Source: CAVPCZ01 sp963779225
Lineage (GTDB): Bacteria; Bacteroidota; Ignavibacteria; UBA10030; UBA6906
Assembly (NCBI GenBank): GCA_963779225.1
Contig: CAVZWW010000003.1
Coordinates: forward strand, 930,001 to 994,000
Direction of reading: 5' to 3'
Length of the DNA: 64,000 nucleotides
The position numbers and the translations under genes are program-made. Below are positions 1-8,548 of this stretch, piece after piece. Under the pieces are notes generated by a model. That model was not told where the DNA came from. It searched no databases and saw only the letters and a program-made list of their open reading frames with translations. Position 1 is the first letter of the stretch. Every line of letters starts with the position of its first letter.

Positions 1-1
1 G

Positions 2-133
2 CCTTCGCCGGAAGATGAGATCAGCACGGAAGCATTACTCCGCAATGAACGGCGGAAGCGCGTTGTGGAATATGTACGGCAAAAACCGGTGGAAAGTTCC
101 CGTCTTCTTAAAGTGTGGCTAGCAGAGGAGTAG
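2..133 (+). CDS. fliF: FliF, flagellar MS-ring protein (C-terminal end only)
   Basis: Only the last 43 codons are in the window; the gene begins upstream. FliF forms the MS-ring in the inner membrane, and its cytoplasmic C-terminus binds FliG. The visible tail contains VVEYVRQKPVESSRLLKVWL, the expected FliG-binding end (a short helix, then an L-x-x-W-L segment before the stop). It stops at 131-133, 10 bases before fliG, which fits the universal fliF-fliG order. Identification rests on this short tail plus the neighbour, so it is strong but not domain-complete. Confidence 0.88.
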   Translation, partial: PSPEDEISTEALLRNERRKRVVEYVRQKPVESSRLLKVWLAEE

Positions 134-143
134 TCCAGGCCCT

Positions 144-1169
144 ATGTCTTCCCCCCCAGTCACTGCCGACCGGCTAAGTCCCCGGCAAAAAGCAGCAATG
201 CTCATGCTGTCGCTGGATGTCGAAACTGCGACACGGCTGATGAAGCAGCTTTCGCAGGACGAGGTCGAGGCCCTCACCATCGAAATCGCCAATGTCCGTG
301 GCATTCCCTCGACCCTGGCGGATGCCGTGACGGAGGAGTTCCACCATCTGATCACCGCCCAGGAATACGTGATCCAGGGCGGTATCGATTATGCCCAGAA
401 GCTTCTGGAGAATTCGCTGGGGTTCACGAGGGCCACCGATGTGCTGGAGAAAGTGAAGGCGATGACTCACGTCAAGGGATTCGGGATGCTCAAAAGGGCC
501 GATGCCCAGCAGCTGGCAGGTTTCCTCCAGAAGGAACATCCCCAGACGATTGCCCTGATCCTGTCCAATCTGAGCCCGGATCAGGCCGCGCTGGTGTTGA
601 ATGAATGCTCCGAAAGCCTCCGGAACAGTGTCAGTTACCGCATGGCGACGCTGGGCAAGGTCTCGCCCGCACTGCTGGCCGAAGTGGAAGATGTGGTGGA
701 AGAAATCGCGCGTACCGAAATCAGCCAGAGTATGAGTTCCATGGGCGGAACGAAGTCGATGGCCTCGGTCCTGAACCGGTGCAATAACGCAACGGCGAAG
801 ATGATCCTGGAGCACATCGAGCAGCAGGATGCCCAGCTCTCGGGAGAAATCAAGCGCCTGATGTTCCTGTTTGAGGATCTGCTGTATGTGGATGATCGCG
901 GGATTCAACGGGTACTGCGGGAGGTGGACAAGCGTGAGCTGGCGCTGGCGTTGAAGGTGGTGGATGACAAGCTCAAGGAAAAGGTACTCCGCAACATGTC
1001 CGAACGCGCTCAGGAGCTGCTCAAGGAAGAGCTGCAATACATGGGGCCGGTTCGCCTCAAAGAGGTGGAAGGGGCACAAACGCGCATTGTCGAGGTCGTG
1101 AAGCAGCTTGAAGATCAGGGTGAGATTGTGATCGCCGGTCGTGGCGGCTCGGAGGAAGTCTTTGTCTGA
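144..1169 (+). CDS. fliG: FliG, flagellar motor switch protein
   Basis: FliG is the C-ring subunit that contacts the MotA stator and converts ion flow into torque. The 341-residue product has the usual length. The middle-domain motif EHPQTIA is at residues 131-137, a GG-containing linker (GGTKSMA) follows near 201, and the C-terminal torque helix begins at about 240 (MFLFEDLLYVDDRGIQRVLR) with the expected alternating charges. The ATG at 144 lies 10 bases after fliF. An AGAGGAG run at about 124-130 is somewhat distant for a ribosome site, but no better start exists. Its 3' end overlaps fliH. Confidence 0.97.
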   Translation: MSSPPVTADRLSPRQKAAMLMLSLDVETATRLMKQLSQDEVEALTIEIANVRGIPSTLADAVTEEFHHLITAQEYVIQGGIDYAQKLLENSLGFTRATDVLEKVKAMTHVKGFGMLKRADAQQLAGFLQKEHPQTIALILSNLSPDQAALVLNECSESLRNSVSYRMATLGKVSPALLAEVEDVVEEIARTEISQSMSSMGGTKSMASVLNRCNNATAKMILEHIEQQDAQLSGEIKRLMFLFEDLLYVDDRGIQRVLREVDKRELALALKVVDDKLKEKVLRNMSERAQELLKEELQYMGPVRLKEVEGAQTRIVEVVKQLEDQGEIVIAGRGGSEEVFV

Positions 1170-1878
1170 AATTCTGCGTATCCGGAAGACAACGGGCGGC
1201 AACGTTCGGCTGGTGCGTGTGGCGCCCTCCCGTCCCTCACTGAAAATGGTCGAAGACCACCCCGCACCAGGTGGACGGCCGGTCGATGCAGGCGATGGAC
1301 GATTGGCGGTGACGCCCATACCGGTCGGCGATACAGATATCGAGGAGCGTGTGGCGCAGGCATACCAGCAGGGACGGGCGGAGGGACGCGAGGCCGCGGA
1401 AGCCGAGTTCAAACAGGTGCTCGCCGATTGCCGGATCCAAACTGACGAGCGGATCGGCGCCCTGCTTGGCGCCATGGGCGAGCAGCTCCGTCAGCTGGGA
1501 GAAACCCTGGAACGCGATGCCTATCAATTTGCCCTGGCTGTCGCGGGCCGGATTATCAAACGCGAAGTGGCCCTGGACAACGATACCATCGTGCGGCAGG
1601 TCAAAGGCGCCATCCGGCGGGTGGTGGGCGTGGAAACGATCAAACTGCGCGTGCACCCGGACGACGAGGAGATGGTGCGCGAGCACCGCGCCATCTTCAT
1701 CTCCTCCGCCGGGAGCATCCGGGACCTGATCATCGAGGTGGACGATTCGCTGGAACCGGGGGGATGTATCATCGAAAGCACCGCGGGCAATGTGGATGCC
1801 CGCATTTCCACGCAGATCAGTCAGGTGGCCACCGCGCTGTTTGACCAGGTACCGTCGCTGGAGGAACGACTCCCGTGA
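1141..1878 (+). CDS. fliH: FliH, flagellar export apparatus regulator
   Basis: FliH is the peripheral stalk-like partner of the FliI ATPase at the export gate. The product is about 245 residues, and the C-terminal half (from about residue 120) has the FliH/YscL pattern: a long helical stretch, then LAVAGRIIKREVA, then a compact alpha/beta region with a typical LRVHPDD segment. The first possible start is GTG at 1141, overlapping fliG by 29 bases. A TTG at 1162, 6 bases after GGAGGA (1150-1155), is an attractive alternative and would remove 7 residues. The poorly conserved N-terminus does not settle it. The stop overlaps the fliI GTG by 4 bases. Confidence 0.9.
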   Translation: MAARRKSLSEILRIRKTTGGNVRLVRVAPSRPSLKMVEDHPAPGGRPVDAGDGRLAVTPIPVGDTDIEERVAQAYQQGRAEGREAAEAEFKQVLADCRIQTDERIGALLGAMGEQLRQLGETLERDAYQFALAVAGRIIKREVALDNDTIVRQVKGAIRRVVGVETIKLRVHPDDEEMVREHRAIFISSAGSIRDLIIEVDDSLEPGGCIIESTAGNVDARISTQISQVATALFDQVPSLEERLP

Positions 1879-2966
1879 ACGGCACGAACCTCCAGACTCC
1901 CGCACAGAACGTTCCCTTTTCCCTGATGCCGGGCAATGACTACCTGACGCGATTGAAGCATGTCGAGCTGCTGAAGGTCAACGGGAGCGTGAAGCAGGTG
2001 ATCGGTCTGGTGATAGAATCCAGCGGTCCGAATTGCTCCCTCGGCGATGTGTGTGTGATCAAATCGAAAGACGGGCAGGACCTCTGTCTGTCCGAAGTGG
2101 TCGGGTTCCGGGACAACCGTGTGCTCTCGATGATTCTCGGCGACGCCGCGAAAATCGGACCGGGAAGCGAAATTGTTGCGACAGATCGTGTTCTCTCCGC
2201 GAACGTCGGCGAAGAGCTTCTGGGGAGGGTGATTGACGGCCTGGGCCGGCCTATCGATGCAAAAGGACCGATTGTGACTCGCGAGGTGCGTTCGATATAC
2301 AATGCCCCACCGAATCCCCTTGAACGCCAGAGAATCACCAGGCCGATAGTCACCGGGATACGGTCCATCGATACACTGCTCACCTGCGGCAAAGGGCAGC
2401 GTGTGGGCATCTTTGCGGGCAGCGGTGTAGGCAAGAGCGTGACGCTCGGCATGATTGCGCGCAATACGAGTGCGGATATCAACGTCATCGCACTGGTTGG
2501 TGAACGCGGCCGTGAAGTCGCGGAATTTATGGACCATGAACTGGGGGAGGAGGGGCTCCGCCGTTCGGTTGTCATTGTGGCCACGAGCGACCAGGCGGCT
2601 CTCATCCGGCTCAAGGCGGCTTTCATGGCGACCACCATCGCCGAGTACTTCCGCGACCGGGGGCTGGACGTGATGTTGTTGATGGATTCGGTCACCCGGC
2701 TGGCGATGGCGCAACGGGAAGTAGGTCTGGCAATCGGCGAACCACCGACCACCAAGGGGTACACACCCTCGGTGTTCGCCATGCTGCCGAAATTGCTGGA
2801 ACGGGCGGGGAACGCCCGCAAGGGAAGTATCACCGCGCATGTACACCGTGCTGGTGGAGGGGGACGATATGTCAGATCCAGTGGCCGACGCGGTCCGGTC
2901 CATCCTCGACGGCCATATCGTCCTGGCACGCAGGCTGGCCTCCGCAGGCCATTATCCCGCCGTTGA
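1875..2966 (+). CDS. fliI: FliI, flagellum-specific ATPase: N-terminal and catalytic part, frame lost at ~2836
   Basis: FliI is the F1-beta-like ATPase of the flagellar type III export apparatus. The start is GTG at 1875 (GTGA overlap with fliH). Walker A is AGSGVGKS at residues 181-188, followed by GERGREVAEF and the Walker B strand VMLLMDSVTR. The sequence matches the family up to GSITA at about residue 321, where YTVLVEGDD is expected but this frame runs into unrelated Arg/Gly-rich residues and stops at 2966. The expected continuation is in the next frame from 2839. Dropping one base in the CGCGC at 2835-2839 would restore a single protein of about 452 residues, the normal FliI length. Residues after about 321 in this frame are therefore not real FliI. 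Confidence 0.93.
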   Translation: MNGTNLQTPAQNVPFSLMPGNDYLTRLKHVELLKVNGSVKQVIGLVIESSGPNCSLGDVCVIKSKDGQDLCLSEVVGFRDNRVLSMILGDAAKIGPGSEIVATDRVLSANVGEELLGRVIDGLGRPIDAKGPIVTREVRSIYNAPPNPLERQRITRPIVTGIRSIDTLLTCGKGQRVGIFAGSGVGKSVTLGMIARNTSADINVIALVGERGREVAEFMDHELGEEGLRRSVVIVATSDQAALIRLKAAFMATTIAEYFRDRGLDVMLLMDSVTRLAMAQREVGLAIGEPPTTKGYTPSVFAMLPKLLERAGNARKGSITAHVHRAGGGGRYVRSSGRRGPVHPRRPYRPGTQAGLRRPLSRR

Positions 2967-3234
2967 TGTGCTGGAGAGTATCAGTCGTGTTATGCCCGCC
3001 GTCACGACCGAGGAACACCGGCGAGCGGCGCACAGGCTGGTGGATATGATGGCGACCTATCGCGAGGCCGAGGATCTGATCAATATCGGCGCCTACGTGA
3101 AGGGGAGCAACCCGCGTATCGACGAGGCGCTGCAAAATTGGGATCGCATCCGCGGCTTTCTCCGTCAGAAAGCTGACGAGAGCACGGCGTTTGATGCGAG
3201 CATAGAACAACTGATCACCATGATGGCTCACTGA
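2839..3234 (+). CDS. fliI: FliI C-terminal part, displaced by one-base frameshift
   Basis: This frame continues FliI where the upstream frame fails. It begins MYTVLVEGDDMSDPVADAVR and includes the invariant ILDGHIVL helix-strand, then the C-terminal helical domain (residues ~45-131). In intact FliI the sequence reads GSIT-x-x-YTVLxEGDD, so this is the missing third of the ATPase, not a separate gene. The ATG at 2839 is simply the restored codon and has no ribosome site. The stop at 3232-3234 is 7 bases before fliJ. A sequencing or assembly insertion is the likeliest cause; a true mutation would disable export. Confidence 0.9.
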   Translation: MYTVLVEGDDMSDPVADAVRSILDGHIVLARRLASAGHYPAVDVLESISRVMPAVTTEEHRRAAHRLVDMMATYREAEDLINIGAYVKGSNPRIDEALQNWDRIRGFLRQKADESTAFDASIEQLITMMAH

Positions 3235-3241
3235 GGAATAC

Positions 3242-3676
3242 ATGCGCGTGTCTGATTCATCGTTCGAGACCGTAATCCGGGTGAAGGACTTCCAGGTCAA
3301 GAAGGCCCAGCGTGAGCTGGCGGTTATCTCGGTCGACAGGGTCCGCGAAGAAGGTGCACTCACGAATCTTGAGGAACGGCAGAGCACAGCCATGACGGAC
3401 GCCGTTCGCACGATGAAGACAAAGGCGGTGGACCTCCAGACGAGCCAGGCCTTTCTGCAGAGCCTTTCGCGGCAAATCCAGAAGCAGGTGCAGAAGGTCG
3501 AGGAGGTGCTCACACAGGAGGAAGGGAAGCGGGGCGAACTGCTGGAGAAGTCACAGTCCAAACAGATGATCGAAAAGATCGATCAACGCCGGAAGGACGA
3601 ACAGGAGAAGGAACTCGAACGGAAAGCGCAACGGGTATCGGATGTGCTTGCACAACGGATGAAGTCGGGGTCATGA
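3242..3676 (+). CDS. fliJ: FliJ, flagellar export chaperone-escort protein
   Basis: FliJ is a coiled-coil protein that inserts into the FliI hexamer like the gamma subunit of F1 and escorts chaperones. The 144-residue product is almost entirely heptad-rich helix (many E, K, Q, L) and shows the family pattern: an N-terminal FETVIRVKDFQVKKAQRELA helix and a basic second helix ending near residue 140. Length and position directly after fliI match the family. The sequence is too simple for catalytic motifs, so the call rests on length, coiled coil and neighbours. Confidence 0.85.
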   Translation: MRVSDSSFETVIRVKDFQVKKAQRELAVISVDRVREEGALTNLEERQSTAMTDAVRTMKTKAVDLQTSQAFLQSLSRQIQKQVQKVEEVLTQEEGKRGELLEKSQSKQMIEKIDQRRKDEQEKELERKAQRVSDVLAQRMKSGS

Positions 3677-3680
3677 CCTC

Positions 3681-4262
3681 ATGAAGAAGATTCTTCCCTA
3701 TCTGATCGTGTTCCTTGTGTCATCGGCTGCGGCGGGGGCGATGGTGGTTGTTGTGCTGATGATGCGGCCCGACCTGAAGGGGGTGGCGACGGTGCGGGCG
3801 GACAGCACAGTGGCGCAGACCGTTCCGCAAGGAAAGATGGAGGGACCCAAGCAGGCGGAACCGGCGGGAAAGGGCGTGAAAGAGACCCGGACGAGCGGTC
3901 CGGCGATTCCCCCGGGGAGCGGTCCGGTGGCCGCCACGGGGAACGAACCGGCAGATTCGGTGCAGGTGTTACGGCTGGCGCTCGAGGATGAGTGCAAGAG
4001 GTCCGCCACTCTGGCGGAACAGCTCCGCGTGACCATGGACAGTACCAGAAAGGCCATCGCTGTTGCGGACAGCGGGCACGCAGCAACGCGCAAATCCATG
4101 GCAAAGGTCCTGGAGTCAATGGATCCGTCGAGCGCTGCACGGATCCTGAAAGACTATCCGGACGGTGATGTTAAACAGATGATACTCACAATGAAAAAAC
4201 GTCAGGCGGCCAAGATTCTCGCAGCGCTGGAACCGGATCGTGCCGCCCGGATCATGAGGTAA
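3681..4262 (+). CDS. MotE/YlxF/FlbB-like flagellar membrane protein
   Basis: The 193-residue protein has one N-terminal membrane segment (residues ~5-27), a Pro/Gly/Lys-rich linker, a helical coiled-coil stretch (about 95-135) and a C-terminal MgtE_N-like helical repeat (about 143-193) with LESMDPSSAARILKDYP and AAKILAALEPDRAARI. This layout is that of Bacillus YlxF, spirochete FlbB and alphaproteobacterial MotE, which sit between fliJ and fliK or act as chaperone or collar proteins of the stator complex. The gene lies exactly between fliJ and fliK, 4 bases after fliJ. The family call is good; the precise role here is inference. Confidence 0.78.
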   Translation: MKKILPYLIVFLVSSAAAGAMVVVVLMMRPDLKGVATVRADSTVAQTVPQGKMEGPKQAEPAGKGVKETRTSGPAIPPGSGPVAATGNEPADSVQVLRLALEDECKRSATLAEQLRVTMDSTRKAIAVADSGHAATRKSMAKVLESMDPSSAARILKDYPDGDVKQMILTMKKRQAAKILAALEPDRAARIMR

Positions 4263-4264
4263 GC

Positions 4265-5980
4265 ATGGCGAACACTATGGCTGTACTTCCGATGACGCTC
4301 GCTGAGCCGTCGGAAGTGGTGCTGCCGGGAACGCGTCCACCCGGCGGAGGTGAACCCGTCGACGAGGGGGAGGGATTTCTGGAAATGCTCCGGCAATTGC
4401 TTGTCACCGGCGCGTTTACTCCCGCGCCGTTGGTGCAACAACCGGTCACGGTTGAAACGGACGCCCCGGGGGATCTCCAGTCGCCGGTGATAGAGACCGG
4501 TGGTGCTGTGGCCGGCGCGGCGGGGGAGCCGCAGGCTCCGGCGGGGACAGCGGAACAACCAGGGGTTTTCGTACGAACCGGGCAAATCTCGCTGCCGTTC
4601 CCTTCAGGTACAGAGGTGCTTCTTTCCGACAGCACACCGCCGCTTCCTGCGGGTGCATCGCCGCTCCACTCCGTAGGGGCGGTTGAAGTGCCGACGGAAC
4701 CGGAACTGATTTCCAGCGCCGGGCGGGCAACAGAGGCGGTGACGCATGCGTTGGAGAAGGAACCATCTGTGAAAGAAAAGCCGCTGAAGGAGGCGTCACC
4801 GGAAGTTACCGAACGGGCCGCTCCTGTGACACGTATGGCTGAACCTGAGCGGAAGATTGCGATGACGCAGTCTGCCGTGGTTGCTGCAATGCTTGATTCT
4901 CTCGACGAGGTCAAACCCGTCCGGATGTCGGATGTTCCGGCTGTGACCCGCGAAGAGATCGAAGCCGGGCGGCCGCCGGCCGAATCGGTATCCCGTGATA
5001 TGACCCGGACCGCTGTTGCGGAAGGTGTGCGGGAGTACGAGCGGCAGCAAACAGGGACCACCAGACGAATCGGGGTGCGAAGTGTTGCGGCGACGCCAGG
5101 GGTTGCGCGTGGTGAGTCCAACCCCCGGCCCGTGTTCACGACAACGACGCCGGTCCCGGATGAAGTCCCGAAGGCAGTCAGGCCCCATGAGCAGTCTGCA
5201 GCCTCTGCCGTCGGAACATTGCAGGAGAGCATACCGGAAGAGCAAGGAGCAATCGCTGTTATCGAAGTCCGGGAGGAAGATGCGACTCCGGAACGGGGTG
5301 CGCAGCCGAAGCGGGCTCCGCAGGAAGTGGTGGGGGCGGAGACGCGTGAGAATGTGCCGCCGGAGGTGAATGAGAAGAGAATGATGCAACCGAAGGTGGT
5401 CGGTCCTGCGGGGACGGCTGTTACGGACGGGGAGCCTCCTGATATTGGGGCCGGTCGCTTGCCGTTGTCTCACGGGCATACGGGCACGGCGCCCGTTCGG
5501 TCGGACGGAGTGCGCGTGGCGGATGGAGGAGTCCGTATGCCGGAGTCTTTCCAGACCCTGCCTCCGGACACCGCGCGGGACGTTGTGGATCAGGTGGTGA
5601 AGGGTTTGGCGTTGAAGGTGCAGGGCGAGCTTTCGGAGGTGCGCATCAGACTCGAACCGGAATCCCTGGGCGAGGTTGTTGTGAACATGCGAATGGAAAA
5701 CGGCAAACTCCAGGCCCAGATCGATGTCTCGCAGGCGGGCGTCAAGGGTGTGCTGGACGGGAATCTCGGGCAGCTCCGTCAGTCCCTCAGCGTGCGGGGC
5801 ATCGAGGTGCAGCGGCTGGACGTCGTCTTCAGCGGCGGATCCGGTGCGCGCGGCTCGGATGGCGGACACGGAGAACGGCAACGGCGGTACGGAAGCCGGC
5901 AAGACCTGGCGGCGGATGCGGTTGAGCAGTATCAGACCGGCCGTCTGCTGGGATATAATACCATGGAAATGGTCATGTAA
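4265..5980 (+). CDS. fliK: FliK, flagellar hook-length control protein
   Basis: FliK is the secreted ruler that sets hook length and triggers the switch in export specificity. The 571-residue product has a long, low-complexity N-terminal region (about 1-430) rich in Pro, Glu, Val, Thr and Ala, as rulers do. A compact C-terminal domain (about 440-528) carries the conserved core VRIRLEPESLGEVVVNMRME followed by LRQSLSVRGIEVQRLDV. It starts 2 bases after the preceding gene and is followed by flgD. The divergent N-terminus is normal for the family. Confidence 0.92.
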   Translation: MANTMAVLPMTLAEPSEVVLPGTRPPGGGEPVDEGEGFLEMLRQLLVTGAFTPAPLVQQPVTVETDAPGDLQSPVIETGGAVAGAAGEPQAPAGTAEQPGVFVRTGQISLPFPSGTEVLLSDSTPPLPAGASPLHSVGAVEVPTEPELISSAGRATEAVTHALEKEPSVKEKPLKEASPEVTERAAPVTRMAEPERKIAMTQSAVVAAMLDSLDEVKPVRMSDVPAVTREEIEAGRPPAESVSRDMTRTAVAEGVREYERQQTGTTRRIGVRSVAATPGVARGESNPRPVFTTTTPVPDEVPKAVRPHEQSAASAVGTLQESIPEEQGAIAVIEVREEDATPERGAQPKRAPQEVVGAETRENVPPEVNEKRMMQPKVVGPAGTAVTDGEPPDIGAGRLPLSHGHTGTAPVRSDGVRVADGGVRMPESFQTLPPDTARDVVDQVVKGLALKVQGELSEVRIRLEPESLGEVVVNMRMENGKLQAQIDVSQAGVKGVLDGNLGQLRQSLSVRGIEVQRLDVVFSGGSGARGSDGGHGERQRRYGSRQDLAADAVEQYQTGRLLGYNTMEMVM

Positions 5981-5997
5981 AGGAGCTGGAGAAACCA

Positions 5998-6684
5998 ATG
6001 GCAGACATTCAGACGGCGGCAATCGGTGCACAGGCGCTTACGGGCTCAACAGGTGCTCAGGCGATCCTGGGGAAGGACGATTTCCTCAAGCTGCTGATAA
6101 CGCAGCTGCGGTATCAGGATCCGCTTGAGCCGATGAAGGGCACGGAATTCGCCGCACAGCTTGCACAGTTCAGTTCAGTCGAGCAGCTGTCAAACATCAA
6201 CACCAACCTGACCCAGACACTCGCAACGAACCAGCTGATGACCCAGTCCATCGGGAACTCGCTGGCGGCGACGATGATCGGTAAGGGTGTTAAGGCTTCC
6301 GCGGACGAATTCCGGTTTACGGGGACCGGCGATGTGCGGTTGGGCTATACGCTCCCCGTTTCGGCTGCCGAGGTATCCGTGCGTGTGTATGACAGCACGG
6401 GGACACTTGTGCGGACGATCACGAATGCCGGCACAGACAAGGGGGATTCAACCGTTGTGTGGGACGGCACGAATGATAGCGGGCAGACGATGGCCGAAGG
6501 CATATACACGTTCAAAGTGGATGCGCAGGATTCGGCGAAGGCGGCGCTGACCGCCACACCATTCCTGTACGGCACCATCAGCGCGGTACGTTTCACGTCG
6601 GCAGGGACAATGTTTGTCGTGGACGGCCTGGAGATTCCGGTTTCACAGATACTCGAACTCTTGAATGGAAAGGGCAATGGCTGA
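5998..6684 (+). CDS. flgD: FlgD, hook-capping scaffold protein
   Basis: FlgD caps the growing hook and is needed for FlgE polymerisation outside the cell. The 228-residue product starts with the diagnostic DDFLKLLITQLRYQDPLEPM block (residues ~26-45), continues with EFAAQLAQFSSVEQL, and has a C-terminal Ig-like/Tudor region (about 100-210) including VVWDGTNDSGQ. A strong AAGGAG ribosome site (about 5980-5985) precedes the ATG. The stop overlaps the start of the next gene by 8 bases if that gene begins at 6677. Confidence 0.96.
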   Translation: MADIQTAAIGAQALTGSTGAQAILGKDDFLKLLITQLRYQDPLEPMKGTEFAAQLAQFSSVEQLSNINTNLTQTLATNQLMTQSIGNSLAATMIGKGVKASADEFRFTGTGDVRLGYTLPVSAAEVSVRVYDSTGTLVRTITNAGTDKGDSTVVWDGTNDSGQTMAEGIYTFKVDAQDSAKAALTATPFLYGTISAVRFTSAGTMFVVDGLEIPVSQILELLNGKGNG

Positions 6685-7069
6685 TACCTATGTCAACGGT
6701 GTGCGGGTGCCGTTTCTTCCGGCCCGCGGGGTGGATGGGCTCAAGGCGCCTCAGCCGCCGGAGCTCCAGAAGGACGGGGTTTTCGACAAAGTCCTTCAGG
6801 AGGAGCTCCGGAGTCTCAGTTTTTCGCGGCATGCGCAGGAACGGCTCGAAGCCCGCAAGATCCGTCTGGATGAGGCGGATATGACAGACTTACAGCGGGC
6901 GGTGACGCGTGCGGAGGAAAAGGGGGCAAAGGATTCCCTCGTCCTGCTGCGCGACATGGCGTTCATCGTGAGCGTCAAGAACAGAACGGTGGTGACCGCA
7001 ATGGACAGCGAACATCTGAAGGCAAACGTCTTCACCAATATTGACAGCGCGGTGGTTGCGGGGAAGTAG
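6677..7069 (+). CDS. Flagellar operon protein (TIGR02530-like family)
   Basis: A 130-residue soluble protein. The C-terminal part (from about residue 40) has FSRHAQERLEARKIRLDE, a block of charged helix and the strands LVLLRDMAFIVSVKNRTVVTAMD. This matches the small 'flagellar operon protein' family usually encoded between flgD and flgE in Firmicutes, spirochetes and deltaproteobacteria. Its function is not established. Two ATGs are in frame, 6665 and 6677. I prefer 6677 because GAAAGGG lies just upstream and the overlap with flgD is smaller. It is the last gene before the gap ahead of flgE. Confidence 0.75.
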   Translation: MADTYVNGVRVPFLPARGVDGLKAPQPPELQKDGVFDKVLQEELRSLSFSRHAQERLEARKIRLDEADMTDLQRAVTRAEEKGAKDSLVLLRDMAFIVSVKNRTVVTAMDSEHLKANVFTNIDSAVVAGK

Positions 7070-7118
7070 GTCGGGCGTAGTCGCCTGGCTGTGGTAGAAC
7101 ACAAGATATTGTCGCACC

Positions 7119-7180
7119 GGGGCTGGTCCTCATCAGTACTGGAGGCCCCTCCGATCGGATCGAACGACAGAGATCCGATC
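7119..7180 (+). promoter_or_regulatory. Two stem-loops in the leader upstream of flgE
   Basis: The 151-base gap before flgE holds two inverted repeats. The first pairs GGGGC (7119-7123) with GCCCC (7145-7149). The second is a perfect 9-bp pair, GATCGGATC (7153-7161) with GATCCGATC (7172-7180), around a 10-base loop. Neither is followed by a T-run, so a plain Rho-independent terminator is unlikely. They sit 27 bases upstream of the AGGAGG of flgE and could be an mRNA-stability or translation-control element, or the second could be an operator. I see no convincing -35/-10, sigma-28 or sigma-54 site in the same gap. Confidence 0.5.
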
Positions 7181-7220
7181 ACAACATATATCACTCACAT
7201 CTCTTCAGGAGGGTAGTATC

Positions 7221-8513
7221 ATGGCATTCATGAAAGCTCTTTTCGCCGGCGTTTCCGCTCTGCGGAACCATCAAACCATGATGGACGTCATCGGCAACAA
7301 CATCTCCAATATCAACACCATCGGATTCAAGTCCGGACGAGCAACGTTTGCCGAGATGTATGCGCAAACGATTCAAGGCGCGAGCCGTCCGACAGACACC
7401 ACCGGCGGCAGCAATCCGATGCAAGTCGGATTGGGAATGTCGATCAGCACGGTGGACACCATGTTTAACCAGGGGAGCATCGAATCCACCGGAAACCCGT
7501 TTGATATGGCTATCAGCGGCTCCTCGTTCTTTGTCGTAAACCAGGGGGGACAAACGCTCTACACTCGTGCGGGCAACTTCGGCATCGATGCTGAAGGCAA
7601 AGTGGTAAGTGGCAGCTCCGGTGCCGTGCTCCAGGGCAAGTTGGCGGATGCCAACGGTGTGATCCCGTCAGGGAACACCCTGCAGGACATCATCATCAAC
7701 AAGGATGTCAAATCGCCGGCCAAGGCCACCACGTTCATCAAATATTCCGGCAATCTGAACAATGCGGAAGACATCTACAACGCAGGTCCGCCGGAGACCG
7801 GAGGGAAAACCACTTCCACGATCAATGCATATGATTCGCTCGGTACGAGAGTGCCGATTACGCTGACTTTTACCAAGAGCGGAACCAACACCTGGGATTG
7901 GTCGGCCGCGGTGCCCGACCCGGCGCCGGCGACGACCTCCACCAATGTGGGGAGCGGCACCATCATGTTTAACACCGACGGTACACTTCAGTCGGCGCTG
8001 CCTCCACCGCTCACGATCACTCCCACCAGCGGGGCGGACGCGATGAATATCACGCTGGATTTCGGCACGCCCAGCGCGACGGCACCCGGGGTGTTTTCGG
8101 GTATTACGCAGACATCGTTGAAATCCGGTATCTCTGTCCGGGAAACGGACGGATACACATCGGGGACGTTGTTAACGGTGAACGTAGACAAGACCGGACG
8201 GATTGAGGGAACCTTCTCCAACAGCACCCGGCAGAGCCTTGCACAGATTATGCTCGCAGATTTTAACAACCCGGGAGGTCTGCTTCGCAACGGCGAGAAC
8301 ACCTTTGACATTTCGGGGAATTCCGGAACGCCGGCGATTCTTGAAGCAGGCGAATCTTCACAGATCTTTTCGAATTCTCTGGAGCAATCGAATGTTGACC
8401 TCGCAGATGAATTCACGAAGATGATCACGGCACAACGCGGTTTCCAGGCCAGCGCGAGGATCATCACCACGAGCGATGAATTCCTCGTGGAAGTGGTGAA
8501 TCTCAAACGGTGA
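7221..8513 (+). CDS. flgE: FlgE, flagellar hook protein
   Basis: FlgE polymerises into the external hook. The 430-residue product has the rod-type N-terminus (GVSALRNHQTMMDVIGNNIS, residues ~10-29, then NTIGFKS), a hook D1 region with GNPFDMAISGSSFF, a FlaE-type D2 domain at about 174-282 (GNLN ... YDSLG ... SAAVP), and the C-terminal helix SNSLEQSNVDLADEFTKMI. An AGGAGG at about 7207-7212 precedes the ATG. A short gap with stem-loops separates it from the fli/flgD genes, so it may have separate or processed expression. Confidence 0.97.
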   Translation: MAFMKALFAGVSALRNHQTMMDVIGNNISNINTIGFKSGRATFAEMYAQTIQGASRPTDTTGGSNPMQVGLGMSISTVDTMFNQGSIESTGNPFDMAISGSSFFVVNQGGQTLYTRAGNFGIDAEGKVVSGSSGAVLQGKLADANGVIPSGNTLQDIIINKDVKSPAKATTFIKYSGNLNNAEDIYNAGPPETGGKTTSTINAYDSLGTRVPITLTFTKSGTNTWDWSAAVPDPAPATTSTNVGSGTIMFNTDGTLQSALPPPLTITPTSGADAMNITLDFGTPSATAPGVFSGITQTSLKSGISVRETDGYTSGTLLTVNVDKTGRIEGTFSNSTRQSLAQIMLADFNNPGGLLRNGENTFDISGNSGTPAILEAGESSQIFSNSLEQSNVDLADEFTKMITAQRGFQASARIITTSDEFLVEVVNLKR

Positions 8514-8548
8514 TGACGCACCGGTCATAGTGAACAGTATCTGCTGAC

